A DNA stretch of 64,000 bases from Cellulomonas fimi ATCC 484 (lineage in GTDB: Bacteria > Actinomycetota > Actinomycetes > Actinomycetales > Cellulomonadaceae): contig NC_015514.1 of the NCBI RefSeq assembly GCF_000212695.1, forward strand, positions 930,001-994,000, given 5' to 3'. The stretch's first letter is position 1, and the number at the start of each line of letters is the position of its first letter. Both the position numbers and the translations under genes were made by a program. Below are positions 8,019-15,721 of this stretch, piece by piece. The notes below the pieces were generated by a model. That model did no database searches. It had not been told where the DNA came from and saw nothing but the letters and a program-made list of their open reading frames with translations.

Positions 8019-9221
8019 TCAGGACGGCGGAGGTGCCGTCGACTCGCGGACGACGAGCTCCGGCTCGATCACGACGCGGTGACGCGGACGCCCCGGGTCG
8101 CGCAGGCGGGCCACGAGCAGCTCGACGGCAGCCCGACCCACCGCGCCCCGCGGGGGCCGCACCGCGGTGAGCGCCGGCGCCGCGAGCGCGGCCACCTCGT
8201 CGTCGTAGGCCACGACCGACAGGTCCTGCGGGACGCGGAGGCCCCGCTCCTGGCAGCGGTCCACCAGCGCCATCGCCTCGGGGTCGGAGTGCACGAGCAC
8301 CGCGGTCGTGCCGGAGGCGGCGCACGCGTCGAGGAGCGCGTCGATCACGGCACGCCGGTCGGGGTCGTGCGGCCCGGCGCCCGAGACGGCGGGGGTGCCG
8401 TCGGTCGGCAGGCCCAGACCGGTGCACGCGTCGAGCCAGCCGCGCCGGACGTGCGGGGTCGTGGGGCTTCCGGGGGTGCACAGCAGGCCGACCCGGCGGT
8501 GGCCGAGCCCGGCGAGGTGGTGAACGGCCGTGCGCGCGCCGAGGGCGTGGTCCGAGACGACCGACTCGACGGCGGCGTCGGGCGCCGTGCGTTCGAGGAG
8601 CACGACCGGCGCCGGCTGACCCAGCAGCAGCGCCAGCAGCGCCGCGCTCTCGGAGGCCGTCGCGTCGCCGGTGCCCGTGCCCGTGCGGGGGCCCGTGCCC
8701 GTGCCAGGGCCGGGGGCGGCGGGGTCGCCGAGGTGGGGGGCGACGAGCAGGCCGTCGACGCCGCCGTGCTCGACGAGCCACCGCACCTGCCGGGCGTCCT
8801 CCGCCGCGTCGTAGGTCGAGCCGCGCAGCACGAGCCGGGCGCCGGTGCGGACGGCGGCGTCGCGCGCGCCGTGCAGCACGCCGGGCCAGTAGTAGTCGAG
8901 CGACGGGACGACGACACCGAGCGTCGGACCGCCCGTCGCCGTCGTGTGCGGGGACCGCTCCACGGCACGCCCGACGTCGCCCGCGGCGTCGTCGGGCCGG
9001 TCGAGCGTCACCCCGCCGTGGACGCGGTGGACCAGCCCCTCGCCGGCGAGGCGCGTGACGTCGCGGCGTGCGGTGACGGGCGTGACGTCGAGGCGCGCCG
9101 CGAGGTCGGTGACGCGCACGGTGCCCTCGTGCCGCAGGATCGCGAGGATCTCGTCGCGGCGCGACGACGGCAGCGGTGCACGGGCGGTGCTGCGGACCGG
9201 GCCCTCGCTGGGTTCGGACAT
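8019..9221 (-). CDS. Chimeric regulator: DeoR-type HTH with LacI-type sugar-binding domain
   Basis: A 400-residue protein. Residues about 20-75 are a DeoR winged helix (RRDEILAILRHEGTVRV, then VTPVTARRDVTRL and GLVHRVHGGV). From about residue 97 (LGVVVPSLDYYW) it is a periplasmic-binding-protein fold as in LacI regulators, ending with the usual VVIEPELVVRES. So the DNA-reading head is DeoR-like but the effector domain is LacI-like. A Gly-Thr-rich low-complexity stretch (about 174-188) interrupts the sensor domain. GAGAGGG precedes the ATG. It is divergent from a dehydrogenase gene and probably controls it through the GATCG repeats at 9237-9337. The ligand is unknown. Confidence 0.85.
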   Translation of the reverse strand: MSEPSEGPVRSTARAPLPSSRRDEILAILRHEGTVRVTDLAARLDVTPVTARRDVTRLAGEGLVHRVHGGVTLDRPDDAAGDVGRAVERSPHTTATGGPTLGVVVPSLDYYWPGVLHGARDAAVRTGARLVLRGSTYDAAEDARQVRWLVEHGGVDGLLVAPHLGDPAAPGPGTGTGPRTGTGTGDATASESAALLALLLGQPAPVVLLERTAPDAAVESVVSDHALGARTAVHHLAGLGHRRVGLLCTPGSPTTPHVRRGWLDACTGLGLPTDGTPAVSGAGPHDPDRRAVIDALLDACAASGTTAVLVHSDPEAMALVDRCQERGLRVPQDLSVVAYDDEVAALAAPALTAVRPPRGAVGRAAVELLVARLRDPGRPRHRVVIEPELVVRESTAPPPS

Positions 9222-9236
9222 GGCGCCCTCTCTCGA

Positions 9237-9337
9237 TGATCGAAACTGATCGTATCCCGCCCGCCGACGGCGTTGACGTGATCGAGTCTGCGCGTTTGGA
9301 TCGAACAGCACCTGGAACGACCGATCGACGGCGATCG
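9237..9337. promoter_or_regulatory. Cluster of six GATCG motifs between divergent genes
   Basis: TGATCG occurs at 9237-9242, 9247-9252 and 9279-9284, GGATCG at 9298-9303, and GATCG again at 9323-9327 and 9333-9337. Two of the pairs are exactly 10 bp apart, about one helical turn. A TTGACG at 9273-9278 may be a -35 box. Directly repeated, phased half-sites are typical of DeoR-type operators. Binding is inferred. Confidence 0.5.
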
Positions 9338-9373
9338 TGCGCGACGCGCGTGGACCGTCCGGAGGAGCCGCGC

Positions 9374-10390
9374 GTGGCCCAGCCCCACCGTCCCGAGGCC
9401 CTGCTCGTCATGGACCCCGGCACGTTCGCCCTGCAGTTCCCCGCACCTGCGCGCGAGCGCCTGCAGCACCTGGCCCGCACCGGCCGGCCGCTGTGCGTGT
9501 CCGAGCTCGACAGCGCCCCGGCCCGACGCCGGATCGCCGAGGCCGAGGTGCTCCTGACGTCGTGGGGCGCCCCGACCCTGACGCCCGAGCGCGTCGCGGC
9601 CGCCCCGCGCCTGCGCGCGGTCCTGCACTGCGCGGGCTCGGTGCGCGGCCTCGTGAGCGACGCCGTCTGGGAGCGGGACCTGCTCGTCACGTCCGCCGCC
9701 GACGCGAACGCCCGGCCCGTCGCCGAGTTCACGCTCGCCGCGATCATCTTCGCGGGCAAGCGCGCGCCGTTCCTCGCAGCGACGGCCCGCACGCGGCGCG
9801 ACGACTGGTCGTTCGGGGAGCTCGGCGACCTGTCCAACCGCGGCCGGACCGTCGGGATCGTCGGCTTCTCGCGGATCGGCCGCCGCGTCGTCGAGCTCCT
9901 CCGTGTGCTCGAGACGGCTGCGGTGCTGGTCGCCGACCCGGTCGCGGACCCGGCCGACATCGCGGCGGCGGGCGCCGAGCACGTCAGCCTCGACGAGCTG
10001 CTGCGCCGCAGCGACGTCGTCTCCCTGCACGCGCCCGCCCTGCCCGCCACGCACCACCTCCTCGGTGCGGCGCAGCTCGCCCTCCTGCGCGACGGCGCGA
10101 CGCTCGTCAACACCGCACGGGGGTCGCTCGTCGACACCGCCGCCCTCGAGACCGAGTGCGCCGCGGGGCGCCTCGACGCGGTCCTCGACGTCACCGACCC
10201 GGAGCCGCTGCCGCCGACGTCGGTCCTGCACGACCTGCCGAACGTCATGCTCACGCCCCACGTCGCGGGGTCGCTCGGCTCGGAGACGCAGCGCATGAGC
10301 GACCAGGCCCTCGACGAGCTCGAGCGGTACGTGCACGGTCTGCCCCCGATCGCCCCCGTCACCCGTGCCCGGCTGGAGGTCCTCGCGTGA
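9374..10390 (+). CDS. D-isomer-specific 2-hydroxyacid dehydrogenase family protein
   Basis: A 338-residue NAD(P)-dependent dehydrogenase. The nucleotide-binding turn is GIVGFSRIGRRVVELL (about 157-172; GxxGxxG with Phe-Ser), then ADPVAD; catalytic residues are the Arg of TARGSLVD (about 247-254), an acidic residue in VTDPEP and the His of TPHVAGSLG (about 293-301). The second family motif reads LDVTDPEPL rather than the usual DVFxxEPL. The GTG start is chosen for the GGAGGAG 7 bases upstream. The next gene overlaps by 4 bp (GTGA), so the two probably act in one pathway. Substrate unknown. Confidence 0.87.
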   Translation: MAQPHRPEALLVMDPGTFALQFPAPARERLQHLARTGRPLCVSELDSAPARRRIAEAEVLLTSWGAPTLTPERVAAAPRLRAVLHCAGSVRGLVSDAVWERDLLVTSAADANARPVAEFTLAAIIFAGKRAPFLAATARTRRDDWSFGELGDLSNRGRTVGIVGFSRIGRRVVELLRVLETAAVLVADPVADPADIAAAGAEHVSLDELLRRSDVVSLHAPALPATHHLLGAAQLALLRDGATLVNTARGSLVDTAALETECAAGRLDAVLDVTDPEPLPPTSVLHDLPNVMLTPHVAGSLGSETQRMSDQALDELERYVHGLPPIAPVTRARLEVLA

Positions 10391-12438
10391 CCGGCGTCGG
10401 GCCCCGCACGAACCCGCCGACGGCGGTCCGGACCCGCGAGGACTGGGCCGCTCTCGCGGACCGGCTCCTGCTGGGGGTGCGGCCGTACCGCTCGCCCGGT
10501 GGTGCGCTCGTGACGCTGCCCGGGGCGCCCGGGGGGTACGGGACCGCCGTCGACGGGCTGGAGGGCTTCGCGCGCACGTTCCTGCTGGCCGGGTTCCGGC
10601 TGGCCGGGGAGCGGGGTGAGGACCCCCTCGGGCTCGCGGAGCGCTACGCGGCCGGCCTCGCCGCCGGGACCGACCCGTCGTCGCCCGAGCGCTGGACCCG
10701 CCCCGACGAGCACGGGCAGGCGAAGGTCGAGGCGGCCTCGCTCGCGCTCATCCTCGACCTCACCCGCCCGTGGATCTGGGACCGGCTCGACGACGGGGTG
10801 CAGCAGCGCGTCGTCGAGTACCTCGCCCCCGTCGTCGGTGACGAGGACTACCCGCGCACGAACTGGCTGTGGTTCCGGGTCGTGGTGGAGACCTTCCTGC
10901 GCTCGGTCGGCGGGCCCTGGTCCGCGGACGACGTCGAGGCGGACCTCGCGCGGCACGAGTCGTTCGTCCACGCCGACGGCTGGTACTCCGACGGAGCGGG
11001 CCGAGGGTTCGACCACTACGTGGGCTGGGCGCTGCACCTCTACCCCGTCCTGTGGGCACGGATGCAGGGCGCCGCCGACCTCGCCGCGCACCGCCGGGAC
11101 ACCGACGTCGCACGCCTGGACCGCTTCCTGCAGGACGCGGTCCGGCTCGTCGGCGCGGACGGCGGACCCCTCGTGCAGGGGCGCAGCCTGACCTACCGGT
11201 TCGCCGCCGCCGCACCGTTCTGGGCGGGCGCGCTGGCCGGGGTCCCCAGCACGCCGCCGGGACTGCTGCGGCGTGCCGCGTCGTCGGTCGTCGGCCACTT
11301 CGTCGAGCGCGGTGCGCCGGGCGACGACGACCTCCTGACGCTCGGCTGGCACGGGCCGTGGCGCCCGCTCGCGCAGCGGTACTCCGGCACCGGGTCGCCG
11401 TACTGGGCGTCGAAGGGCCTGCTGGGGCTGGCGCTCCCCGCGGACCACCCCGTCTGGACGACGCCCGAGGAGCCGCTGCCCGTCGAGCGGGCCGACCAGT
11501 TCGTCGCCGTCACCGCGCCGGGGTGGGTGGTGTCCGGGACCGTGGCCGACGGCGTCGTGCGCGTCGTCAACCACGGCACCGACCACGCCGAGCCCGGCGC
11601 CGACACCGGCGACTCCCCGCTGTACGCGCGCCTCGGGTACTCCACCGCGACCGCGCCGCTGCTCGACGCCGACGCGTGGCGCTCGCCGCTCGACCAGTCC
11701 GTCGTGCTCCTCGACGACGCCGGCCGTGCGACCCACCGCACGGGCATGACCCTGCTCGGCGCGCGCGTCGAGCGGTCCGGCACCGCGGCGCGGCCCGTGG
11801 ACGTCGGCGTCGCCGCGTCGCGCGCGCACGCCCACTGGGTCGACGTCGACCCGGCCGCCGAGGCGCACGGCTCCGGCCTGCAGGGTGTTGCCGTCCCGGC
11901 GGGCGTGGTGCGCACCGTGTCGCTCGTGCGCGGCGCATGGGAGGTGCGGTGCGTGCGCGTCGAGGACCTCACGGCGGAGCGTCGCGTCGTCGCGCTGCGC
12001 TGCGGCGGGTGGCCGGTGGCGGGCGCAGCGGCGGTCGGGGGCGCGCACCCGGGCGCCGCGCGGGTCGTCGCCGACGGCCTGACGAGCACGGTGGTCGCGC
12101 TCGCCGGCGACGACGCCGGGCAGGCCGTCCGCGCGGGCGTCCACGAGGCGTCCGACGCGAGCCCTCTCGGCGCCCGCGCCGCCGTCCCGTGGTTGTCCGT
12201 GCCCGCCCGCCCCGGCCGCTGGTGGGTCGTCGCGGTCGGTCTCGAGGGCACGGTCCGCACCGACGGCCCGGCCCCCACCGACGGCGACGGCCCCACGGCC
12301 GGCACCGCCCCGGCCGCCGGCACGACCCCGGTCGACGGCGCGAACCCCGGGGAAGGTGCCACGCCGACCGCGGACCTCGTCGCGGACCGCGTCGTGGTGA
12401 CCTGGCCGGACGGCGCGCGCACGGTGCACGCGCTGTGA
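10387..12438 (+). CDS. DUF2264 domain-containing protein
   Basis: A 683-residue protein without signal peptide. Residues about 1-370 match DUF2264 features I recognise: YRSPGGALVTLPG, LEGFARTFLLAGFRL, EAASLALILDLTRPWIWD, PRTNWLWFRVVVETFLRS, DGWYSDGAGRGFDHYVGWAL and SGTGSPYWASKGLLGLAL. The repeated aromatic helices suggest an (alpha/alpha)6-type toroid as in polysaccharide lyases and glycoside hydrolases, but the activity is not established. The C-terminal part looks like a beta domain and carries a Pro/Thr/Gly/Ala-rich insertion near residues 625-660. Its GTG overlaps the dehydrogenase stop. Context suggests catabolism of a sugar acid or oligosaccharide, which is inference. Confidence 0.82.
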   Translation: MTGVGPRTNPPTAVRTREDWAALADRLLLGVRPYRSPGGALVTLPGAPGGYGTAVDGLEGFARTFLLAGFRLAGERGEDPLGLAERYAAGLAAGTDPSSPERWTRPDEHGQAKVEAASLALILDLTRPWIWDRLDDGVQQRVVEYLAPVVGDEDYPRTNWLWFRVVVETFLRSVGGPWSADDVEADLARHESFVHADGWYSDGAGRGFDHYVGWALHLYPVLWARMQGAADLAAHRRDTDVARLDRFLQDAVRLVGADGGPLVQGRSLTYRFAAAAPFWAGALAGVPSTPPGLLRRAASSVVGHFVERGAPGDDDLLTLGWHGPWRPLAQRYSGTGSPYWASKGLLGLALPADHPVWTTPEEPLPVERADQFVAVTAPGWVVSGTVADGVVRVVNHGTDHAEPGADTGDSPLYARLGYSTATAPLLDADAWRSPLDQSVVLLDDAGRATHRTGMTLLGARVERSGTAARPVDVGVAASRAHAHWVDVDPAAEAHGSGLQGVAVPAGVVRTVSLVRGAWEVRCVRVEDLTAERRVVALRCGGWPVAGAAAVGGAHPGAARVVADGLTSTVVALAGDDAGQAVRAGVHEASDASPLGARAAVPWLSVPARPGRWWVVAVGLEGTVRTDGPAPTDGDGPTAGTAPAAGTTPVDGANPGEGATPTADLVADRVVVTWPDGARTVHAL

Positions 12439-12540
12439 CGGCGACGCGCTCCCGTCGCCGGCGACACCGATCCTGGTGACGCTGCGAGGGCGCAGGATGT
12501 CCACCAGGTCGGTGCCGGTGGCTCGACGAGGAGGGCGACG

Positions 12541-13206
12541 ATGACGAACGTGCTCGTGCTGGCCGGGCGGGGGCGGTACGGCGACCCGTGGCACGACCAC
12601 GCGGCGACGACCGACGCGATCGCGACGCTCCTGCGCGCGGACGGCCATGACGTCGTGGTGCGCAGCACCTTCCCCGACGCGCTCGACGACGTCCGCCCCG
12701 ACCTGCTCGTCGTGAACAGCGGTCGCGGCCCGCTCGACCCTGCCGAGGACGACGACTGGCGGGGCTTCCACGACCGGCGGGCCGCGCTCGTGGCGGCGGG
12801 TGTGCCCGTGCTGGGGGTGCACCAGGCGGCGAACACGTTCGGCGACGACCCGCGCTGGCCTGCGACGCTCGGTGGTCGGTGGGTCGAGGGCGTGTCGTGG
12901 CACCCGCCGCTCGACGCCGCGACGTTCCGTGTCCTCGATGCCCACCACCCCGTCACGGCCGGCCTCGCGGAGGTCGCGGCGACCGACGAGCGGTACGCCG
13001 ACCTGGAGGTCGCGTCGGCGTCGCGCGTCCTGCTGGCCGCGGACGTGGCGGGCGACGACGGGACGGGCGCGCACCCCGTCGTCTGGGTCGGGCCCGGGCC
13101 GGGGCGGGTCGTGTACGACGCCCTCGGGCACGACGTCCGCTCGTACTCCTCACCCGACCGCCGTGCCCTGCTGCGGCGCGAGGTGGCGTGGCTGCTCGGC
13201 CGGTGA
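12541..13206 (+). CDS. ThuA-like domain protein
   Basis: A 221-residue class-I glutamine-amidotransferase-like fold of the ThuA family (named for trehalose utilisation in rhizobia; biochemical role unclear). Visible features are VLVLAGRGRYGDPWHDHAAT at the N terminus, VVNSGRG, VLGVHQAANTF where the catalytic Cys would sit in amidotransferases (here no Cys), and WVGPGPGRVVYDALGHD. GGAGGGCGACG precedes the ATG. It follows the DUF2264 gene after 102 bases in the same direction and may belong to the same sugar-processing unit. Confidence 0.82.
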   Translation: MTNVLVLAGRGRYGDPWHDHAATTDAIATLLRADGHDVVVRSTFPDALDDVRPDLLVVNSGRGPLDPAEDDDWRGFHDRRAALVAAGVPVLGVHQAANTFGDDPRWPATLGGRWVEGVSWHPPLDAATFRVLDAHHPVTAGLAEVAATDERYADLEVASASRVLLAADVAGDDGTGAHPVVWVGPGPGRVVYDALGHDVRSYSSPDRRALLRREVAWLLGR

Positions 13207-13315
13207 CCAGCGCGGCGGTGGCGGTGGCGGCAGACGCCGGACGGCCGCGCCCTCTGCGGCCGGCGCACGGCGCCCGCTGTGGCGGCCACGGGCCGGACGT
13301 GGTGCGCTGACCCGC

Positions 13316-13978
13316 ATGCGACTCATGACGTACAACGTCAAGGGCCTGCAGCTCGACGGCCGCGCGGTCGCGCAGGTCGTGCGCCAGGCCCGCCCGGACG
13401 TGCTCGCGGTGCAGGAGCCGCCGCGCGGGCTGCCCGGGCGGTGGCGCGTGCGTCGGTTCGCCCGGCGCGCGGGGCTGCGGGTGGTCGTCAACGGCCGCGG
13501 CTCGCGCACCACCGCCCTGCTCGTCGCCCCGGGCCTGCACGTCAGCCACGCCCACGCGCTGCGCCTGCCGTGGCGCGAGGGGACGGTGCGTCGCGGCGCG
13601 GCGGTCGCCCGGGTCGAGGGGGTCGTCGTCGCGGCCGTGCACCTGTCGCTGGTCCGGGACGAGCGCGCGCAGCACCTGGAGCTCCTGCTGCGGCACCTCG
13701 CGGCCGCTCCGCCCGCACCGCGCGTGGTCCTGGGCGACCTCAACGAGCCGCCGGACGGGCCCGCGTGGCACCGGCTGCTCGAGGGCCTCGTCGACGCGTG
13801 CCCCGACGGCCCGCCCACGTACCCCGCGGTCGACGCCAGCCTGCGCATCGACGCCGTGCTCGTCGACCCGTCGCTCACGGTCCGGTCGGCCGCGGTGCAC
13901 GACGACGACCTCGTCCTGCGCGCGAGCGACCACCGGCCGCTGGTCGTCGACGTCGAGCCCGCCGCCCCGCCCGTCTGA
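13316..13978 (+). CDS. Endonuclease/exonuclease/phosphatase family protein
   Basis: A 220-residue metal-dependent phosphodiesterase fold. It has MTYNVKG (residues 4-10) with the metal-site Asn, LAVQEPP with the catalytic Glu, VVAAVHLSL, VVLGDLNEPPDG with the Asp/Asn pair, and a C-terminal ASDHRPLVVDV with the Asp-His dyad. All family motifs are present, so it is probably active, on DNA, phospholipid or a small phosphate ester. No signal peptide is seen. The start has no clear ribosome-binding site; an in-frame ATG at 13325 is an alternative. Confidence 0.85.
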   Translation: MRLMTYNVKGLQLDGRAVAQVVRQARPDVLAVQEPPRGLPGRWRVRRFARRAGLRVVVNGRGSRTTALLVAPGLHVSHAHALRLPWREGTVRRGAAVARVEGVVVAAVHLSLVRDERAQHLELLLRHLAAAPPAPRVVLGDLNEPPDGPAWHRLLEGLVDACPDGPPTYPAVDASLRIDAVLVDPSLTVRSAAVHDDDLVLRASDHRPLVVDVEPAAPPV

Positions 13979-14068
13979 CGTCGCCCGCCCACCGTCCGTC
14001 TGACGTCGCCGCCCACCCGGCCGCACCTGTCGTGCGCGGGCACCGGCGACGGCCGGGAGAATCGACGC

Positions 14069-15607
14069 ATGAGCCTGCCGCGCACCGACCCGCACCTCCT
14101 CGACGCCCTCCGGGCGGACCTGTCCGCCGTGCCGTACACGGTGGCGGCGGTCGAGGACCTGCTCGGACCGGTGGCGGCGGCGGCGCTGCACCGCGAGGAG
14201 CCGGTGCCGGCGCTGCGCGCGACGGCGCGGTCCGACGAGCCGCTCGCGGCGCTCGTGCGCGCGTTCCTGCTGGGCCGTCCGGTCCGACGCTCGGCGCTCG
14301 ACGCGGCCCTGCCGAGGCTCGGCTGCCGCGGTGCGCACGACCTGGGGCTGGTCGACGCGACGGGGGCGGACGCCGACGACGAGGTGCGCGCGCTCGTCGA
14401 CCTGCGCCCGTACGCGGCGGTCGACGGCGGCGGGGAGATCGACTGGTGGGTCGCGTCGGACCTGGGCGAGCTCGCGACGGGCACCGCGCTGCGCACGGAC
14501 CACGTGCTGGGCGTGGGCGGGGCGTCGACGACGCTCGCGCAGGTCACGGTCCGCTCGCCGCGACGCCGCGTGCTGGACCTGGGCACGGGCTGCGGCGTGC
14601 AGGCGCTGCACGCGACCCGGCACGCGCACGCCGTCGTCGGGACCGACATCTCGGCGCGGGCGCTCGCGTTCGCGCAGCTCAACGCGGCCCTGGCGGGCGT
14701 CGCGGACCGGACGACGTGGCGCCTGGGATCGATGCTCGAGCCGGTCGCGGGGGAGCGGTTCGACCTCGTCGTGTCCAACCCGCCGTTCGTCATCACGCCC
14801 CGCGGCGCGGACGTGCCCGCGTACGAGTACCGCGACGGCGGGAGGGCGGGCGACGCGATCGTGCGCGAGCTCGTCGAGGGCGTGGGCGCCGTCCTGGAGC
14901 CGGGCGGGGTGGCGCAGCTGCTCGGCAACTGGGAGGTGCGGCGCGGCGAGTCGTGGGACGAGCGCGTCGGGCAGTGGGTCGACGCGTCGGGGCTCGACGG
15001 CTGGGTGGTGCAGCGCGAGCTGCAGGACCCCGCGCAGTACGCCGAGACGTGGATCCGTGACGGCGGCACGACGCCTGACCGGGACCGCGACGCCTGGGCC
15101 ACGCGGTACGGGGCGTGGCTCGACGACTTCGCGAGCCGCGACGTGGAGGCGATCGGGTTCGGCATCGTGACGCTCCGCCGTCCTCCCGACGGCGGCCGGC
15201 CGTCGCTGCGCCGGCTGGAGGAGGTCACCGGGACGGTCGTGCAGCCGCTCGGCCCGGTGGTCGACGCGGCGCTGGCGGCGCACGACTGGCTCGCCGCGCG
15301 GTCCGACGACGACCTCGCGGCCGCGCGTCTCGTGGTCGCGCCCGACGTCACGGAGGAGCGGTACCTGACGCCCGGCGACGCGGATCCCCGCGTCGTGCTG
15401 CTGCGGCAGGGCGGCGGCCTCGGGCGGACGGTGCAGGCGGGGACGGCGCTCGCGGGGTTCGTGGGGGTGTGCGACGGCGAGCTCACGGTCGGGCAGATCG
15501 TCGGTGCCCTGGGCGCGCTGCTCGACGTGGGTGCCGACGCCGTCGCGGCCGACGTCCTGCCCTCGGTCCGCGGCCTGGTCACCGACGGCCTCCTCACCCC
15601 CGCCTGA
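14069..15607 (+). CDS. Class I SAM-dependent methyltransferase (PrmC/RsmC-like)
   Basis: A 512-residue protein with three parts: a helical N-terminal domain (about 1-145, DUF7059-like), a Rossmann methyltransferase domain with the SAM loop VLDLGTGCGVQALH (about 169-182), TDIS, and the substrate motif NPPFV (about 237-241) typical of N6-adenine, N2-guanine or glutamine methyltransferases, and a C-terminal accessory domain of about 150 residues. The NPPF motif says it methylates a planar amino group on nucleic acid or Gln. The precise target is not known to me. GGGAGA lies 7 bases before the ATG. Confidence 0.85.
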   Translation: MSLPRTDPHLLDALRADLSAVPYTVAAVEDLLGPVAAAALHREEPVPALRATARSDEPLAALVRAFLLGRPVRRSALDAALPRLGCRGAHDLGLVDATGADADDEVRALVDLRPYAAVDGGGEIDWWVASDLGELATGTALRTDHVLGVGGASTTLAQVTVRSPRRRVLDLGTGCGVQALHATRHAHAVVGTDISARALAFAQLNAALAGVADRTTWRLGSMLEPVAGERFDLVVSNPPFVITPRGADVPAYEYRDGGRAGDAIVRELVEGVGAVLEPGGVAQLLGNWEVRRGESWDERVGQWVDASGLDGWVVQRELQDPAQYAETWIRDGGTTPDRDRDAWATRYGAWLDDFASRDVEAIGFGIVTLRRPPDGGRPSLRRLEEVTGTVVQPLGPVVDAALAAHDWLAARSDDDLAAARLVVAPDVTEERYLTPGDADPRVVLLRQGGGLGRTVQAGTALAGFVGVCDGELTVGQIVGALGALLDVGADAVAADVLPSVRGLVTDGLLTPA

Positions 15608-15668
15608 CCCGAGCGCCCCCCGGGCGGGCGCACCGCCCGGGCCCCGGGCGAGCCGACGCCCTCGCGTG

Positions 15669-15705
15669 GCGGGGGCCGGCCACCACGTGGGTGACCGGCC
15701 CCCGC
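15669..15705. terminator. Bidirectional terminator between convergent genes
   Basis: An 11-bp GC stem (15669-15679 with 15695-15705), extended by three more pairs across one mismatch, lies between the methyltransferase stop and the mannanase stop, which converge here. Confidence 0.7.
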
Positions 15706-15721
15706 GCGTGCGGTCCAGGCG

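Noticed and set aside
12439..12480. Short 7-bp hairpin after the DUF2264 gene as terminator
   Set aside because: The stem is too short to separate from background in DNA this GC-rich.
7780..13131. A very long open frame on the minus strand (over 1700 codons)
   Set aside because: It runs antisense to well-identified genes, has Arg/Pro/Gly-rich shadow composition and no recognisable domain. Long antisense frames are expected at this GC content.
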